The translations under genes and the position numbers were made by a program. Below the pieces are notes generated by a model. It saw only the letters and a list, made by a program, of their open reading frames with translations, did no database searches and had not been told where the DNA came from. A DNA stretch of 60,188 nt from Bacteroidales bacterium (lineage in GTDB: Bacteria; Bacteroidota; Bacteroidia; Bacteroidales; F082): assembly GCA_017439405.1 (NCBI GenBank), contig JAFSJF010000147.1:1-60188 (forward strand). Reading direction: 5' to 3'. Shown in pieces: positions 59,701 through 60,188 of this stretch. How positions within the stretch are numbered: position 1 is the stretch's first letter; each line of letters begins with the position of its first letter.

Positions 59701-60188
59701 GGAACATACGATGAAGGCACTTTGGTCACCCTGAGAGCGATACCCAATGCCGGATACTCTTTCGTCAACTGGACGGTGGGCAACGAAGTCATCTCGAACT
59801 CGCCCACCTACAAGTTCATGGTAACAGAGGTAGTAAACTACGTCGCGAACTTCGAGTTGAACAGCTATGAAATCACCGCCACGGCCAACCCCGAATCGGG
59901 CGGCACGGTCACCGGCGCAGGCACTTACGACCACTTCTCGACCTGCACGCTGACGGCCACGGCCAACACGAGCTACCACTTCGTGAACTGGACGAAAGAC
60001 GGCGAAATTGTCACTACCGATCCCACCTACAGCTTCGAGGTCAGCGGCTCCGCAGACTACGTGGCGAACTTCGAGTTGAACAGCTACGACGTCACGGCCG
60101 CGGCCAACCCCGAAGCGGGCGGCACGGTCACCGGCGCAGGCACTTACGACCACTTCTCGACCTGCACGCTGGCGGCCACGGCCAACAC
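50704..60188 (+). CDS. Giant surface protein with three cohesin-like domains, Ig domains and InlB repeats, partial
   Basis: The frame is open from ATG 50704, 6 nt after the previous stop, to the right edge (3161 codons), with no stop, so the C-terminus is missing. Signal peptide to RAAAD (~22). Residues ~24-150, 249-385 and 483-615 are cohesin-like domains (VPVTVSNCNGVAAISLALNFDATKV; IPVNVTNCNNVGSISLVLNYNS; ISVTNCNNVGAISLAFTYNTNV) alternating with three Ig-like domains with paired cysteines (YQWQV...YRCVVSG.C). Residues ~715-1155 have six InlB B-repeats. The centre (~1160-2720) contains fibronectin-III/CARDB-like beta modules and carboxypeptidase-regulatory-like segments (GADVYLKGYYSLETIAQGVTDENGKFIVENVPEG). 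From ~2760 InlB repeats resume to the edge. A T9SS tail is likely beyond the window. A scaffold or adhesin. Confidence 0.85.
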   Translation, partial: MTRKIRILILLCCLVPWMRAAADPIITAAGSGSICPGDVVVVPVTVSNCNGVAAISLALNFDATKVSYQGYQNLDATVSSMLVNQANGTVFFSWAGMTAVDLGNATLLELRFTGLEGSTGLNWNTSLCEYSDATGSVVQSNYSNGSVTVYTVPNITSHPSDRWMTEGENTTFDVGASGTGISYQWQVKPQSSPEWENLTNGGHYSNVNGWRLYVNNVELEMEGHQYRCVVSGTCPSPVASEAATLHVEVFIPTIVTSTGGASSCPDMAFSIPVNVTNCNNVGSISLVLNYNSDLVTYIGYESANAALSNGVMRVNGLGGRVYFTWASSNQSLNLGDDSLISFVFRSASGNSSLTWDVSHCEYSTLSGTPLPMVFAGSNLTIYYPPTITSQPSNQTVTEGYNTNFSINASGQGLSYYWQMSQDEGISWENLTNGGHYGNVTSRVLNLYNVEMAMDGLRYRCVVNGTCEPSVTSNYATLHVESFVPTIVTTVGSLNTCSQTEFGIPISVTNCNNVGAISLAFTYNTNVLTYAGYTGVNPALGGGQLQVNAVNGMVFITWASIAGADLGNGNLITINFTALSGVSPMNWNTSYCEYANPQGVVLSASYNNGTVSVGDLSFTITSQPSNQTVVMEESTTFSIATTGPTSGFQWQVSQDGGASWSNVAAGEHYANPNTNTLSVNNVTIGMNGYRYRCVVSGSCGVQYSSVAIMTVQLPVNYYEVAAWGEPAEGGTVTGYGAYPSGETCTLIATPATGYDFVNWTEDGTVVSEEANYTFVVEDDVELVAHFTLQEISIAVVIDPEESGSVNGAGTYLYGDNILLTAIPATGFVFDNWTEDGAVISTNQSISFMAQTDRNLVANFSVRQLSIVAVAEPVGNGSVEGAGTYPYGSSVVLTANPLEGFQFDNWTENDTVVSFESSYAFTAYDDRNLVAHFSIMEIDIIVTVEPAQGGTVMGTGTFNYGDPVILTATPTAFYEFLNWTEDGVEVSTEATFSFTVQESRNLVAHFFRTVNIAALVYPEGSGTVNGTGAYDYGNMVELTATPADGYAFVNWTDNDTVVSTEATLSFMAEDDRTLVANFEVIMYHVSVEANIDAAGTVMGGGDYQQGAQVTVSAIPNLGFDFVRWTENGASVSTNANYTFNVWAPRNLVAEFDMEFTDTTAYACESFTWHGHTYYSSNYYFDTLTSSVGLDSIVALHLIIYPSFHIEVSETTCESYFWEGELYTESGDYILEYQTVHGCDSILTLHLNILPDGPLNDFTYMSPANNYIDRYTDMDFYWDAIPNATRYDFYFWQGNVGRPNTPVAADLTNHTYYVNNLVHGTTYHWCVVAKNDCQESESEIRTFTCELTPSMTVVPRGLFDFGEVEVGQTNTKTIAVSGTALSENISYAFLEGPWGQDAEFFQITPNNWNYTSGGLLHVTFVPVPTQLYYNAALRIASGTFADTVYFTGAMANRYIFTTEVEGEVYSANDVITINGHVEDVLGNPVPNMNVNVYLMVMGTRFNMPAVSDDNGNYSVTYEPRYSESGYYQVGSCASNEYSSATHDAFDIPGMSRVSSDFVIWEPYQNESLSGSIEIRNRSRIPISNIGVNTVSLPNGCTVSFSGVTYLGPLETGTLNYVVTGTQVSTGSNYEEANFVISADNGISMNLTCYYYCRQTRGALDVYPPSIATSMKRYGQKMLTFQLSNRGNGETGPITIGLPNVEWMSVMGGNVMESLPVGDSCAFTIQLAPDENVSLVQYTGSIAVNCANGNGISIPYVIEATSDSTGMLVVDVTDDYTYNTNDGNGPHLAGADVYLKGYYSLETIAQGVTDENGKFIVENVPEGYYYLTIHATQHKGYEAGIIYIEGGKTNHQNIYLQYQAISYSWVVVPTEVVDEYEFELVADIKTNVPVPVVVIEAPSRMDSIAYGDTLHYSITITNHGLVDALDVQLTMPVGIYEYDFYSLFDHIDTLHAKTSVVIPCLLTRTRRERGLISDFFDEHCTGEYTEHHYWMCNSERKWDEYVRYVRIPTTLECNFFGPVSSDNGGGVNVNALGGFPAWFINNPFSGQGNLPMPTWITNVNNTVVGIINTIDPPVEISPDDCEPCWKTIPSAIGHLGDIVGLGTLVDDVLYAGENIETVSEFGQTYASNPNSLLTTNKDKTARYGRLLGGHASAFAGPVGMVAGIALGAMDFVDHLEACITYTNPYRDTPLLGMAMEQMVYFANYYQSLSNEMTNLFQEVEWLEEPNVEDFLDQFITLVDTVNYMVPNQAIQQIVESCGLTAVNDSIVQRFTDRWNRSIQYWNANIFTMADLPEGYDDNFIQLDEAIVQPMLEAMEVAESYGFNHVGEMFGYAYDVLQDALTEHTNDVCAKISVSFKQTMTMTREAFEGTLKIFNGHSTDPMQDINVNIVIKDSDGVDRTDLFQINVNSLSDITGVDGTGVLEAQTEGVAQFMMIPTIEAAPDTTKIYSFGGSFSFLDPFSGVEMTYDLFPVQLKVNPGPNLHVDYFISRHIISDDPLTDTVEATEPAELAMMISNVGAGNANNVYLESSQPQIVDNQNGLLIQFELVGAAMNGVQRPLGLTDIPFGTIESHSAGIAEWYFTSTLMARVIHSTPRVIHNNSYGNPNLSLVTELNSHDLIRAITAYGSLNDGINDFLVNDTPDFDHRPDKVYFSHGGTAEVKRAVSATTQGELSSSNCNVLLTLNPNGTGWNYACLDDPGQGRYELITCTREDGQEIPLSNVWLTYVTMFDDDAPVYENKLHIVDTLSVSQATTYTLVYANELYGNIMVAVNPLNSGTITGAGIYEVGEEATLEATPNIGYTFLNWTEADTVYSVESGISFIVESDRQFTANFEPISYEIVVLSDPGEGGTVSGYGGYNHGATCTLTASANEGYHFVNWTKDGIEVGNDTVYEFVVTEDAEFVAHFSEESSIFTVTALALPTAGGLVTGGGTFVMGATCSLSVVPNEGFTFMNWTKDGEIVSTDLAFSFEVTEDAIYVANLRQDVVSYAIVVTANPEVGGTVMGAGTYDEGTLVTLRAIPNAGYSFVNWTVGNEVISNSPTYKFMVTEVVNYVANFELNSYEITATANPESGGTVTGAGTYDHFSTCTLTATANTSYHFVNWTKDGEIVTTDPTYSFEVSGSADYVANFELNSYDVTAAANPEAGGTVTGAGTYDHFSTCTLAATAN

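Overview
The window looks like a chromosomal segment of an uncultured member of the Bacteroidales. Evidence: almost every gene is preceded by the Bacteroidetes -7 promoter box TAnnTTTG; at least five very large secreted proteins carry type IX secretion (T9SS) C-terminal tails (YPNP...G.Y..R); and there are BspA-type leucine-rich repeat proteins, Fibrobacter-type paralogous lipoproteins, an LpxD (outer membrane lipid A) and a FeoAB fusion. I saw no rRNA, tRNA, CRISPR array or intact transposase. S9 peptidase at the left edge and a giant cohesin/InlB-repeat protein at the right edge are both cut by the window.

Layout. 1-7 kb: S9 peptidase (partial, minus); a DUF2442/DUF4160 pair; a secreted FISUMP lipoprotein; a 'graveyard' of two decayed AAA+/DUF4143 ATPase genes with a retained repeat cluster; efp; an MntA/HepT toxin-antitoxin pair; lpxD; a secreted alpha/beta hydrolase. 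7-12 kb (minus): signal peptidase I and a 1131-residue InlB-repeat surface protein. 12.1-17.3 kb: a cobalamin riboswitch and the operon it should control, made of two T9SS-tailed secreted proteins, a BtuG-like beta-propeller lipoprotein, a small CWC cysteine-rich protein and a BtuF-like binding protein. 17.3-18.3 kb: a translationally coupled three-gene DUF3791/DUF3990 module that resembles a toxin-antitoxin locus with an ADP-ribosyltransferase-like toxin. 18.4-20.7 kb: a long, strongly structured leader RNA in front of a BspA-like protein. 20.8-25 kb: an intact AAA+/DUF4143 ATPase with an upstream 23-bp tandem repeat, FeoAB plus a FeoB-associated Cys-rich protein (ferrous iron uptake), and a small 11-residue-repeat secreted protein. 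25.3-31.6 kb (minus): NarL-type response regulator, TPR histidine kinase and four secreted/membrane proteins including a TPM-domain protein, mostly overlapping by 4 bp. 31.7-44 kb: lipoprotein, a 1994-residue BspA-like T9SS protein, a small KKRKEE-tailed protein, a UPF1-like helicase, an unknown secreted protein coupled to dgt. 44.3-60 kb: a decayed surface-protein gene, then a two-gene operon encoding a 1953-residue Kelch/beta-helix/dockerin/T9SS protein and a >3161-residue protein starting with three cohesin-like domains.

The genes combine into a few themes: cell-surface display by T9SS (large repeat proteins, LepB), vitamin B12 and iron acquisition, small toxin-antitoxin-like modules, and many short dispersed palindromes that in two places have become part of the coding sequence at a gene's 5' end. 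The most novel-looking items are the B12 operon's duplicated secreted domain, the cohesin/dockerin surface pair, the DUF3990 three-gene module, the structured leader at 18.4 kb and the DUF4143 gene/repeat relics before efp.
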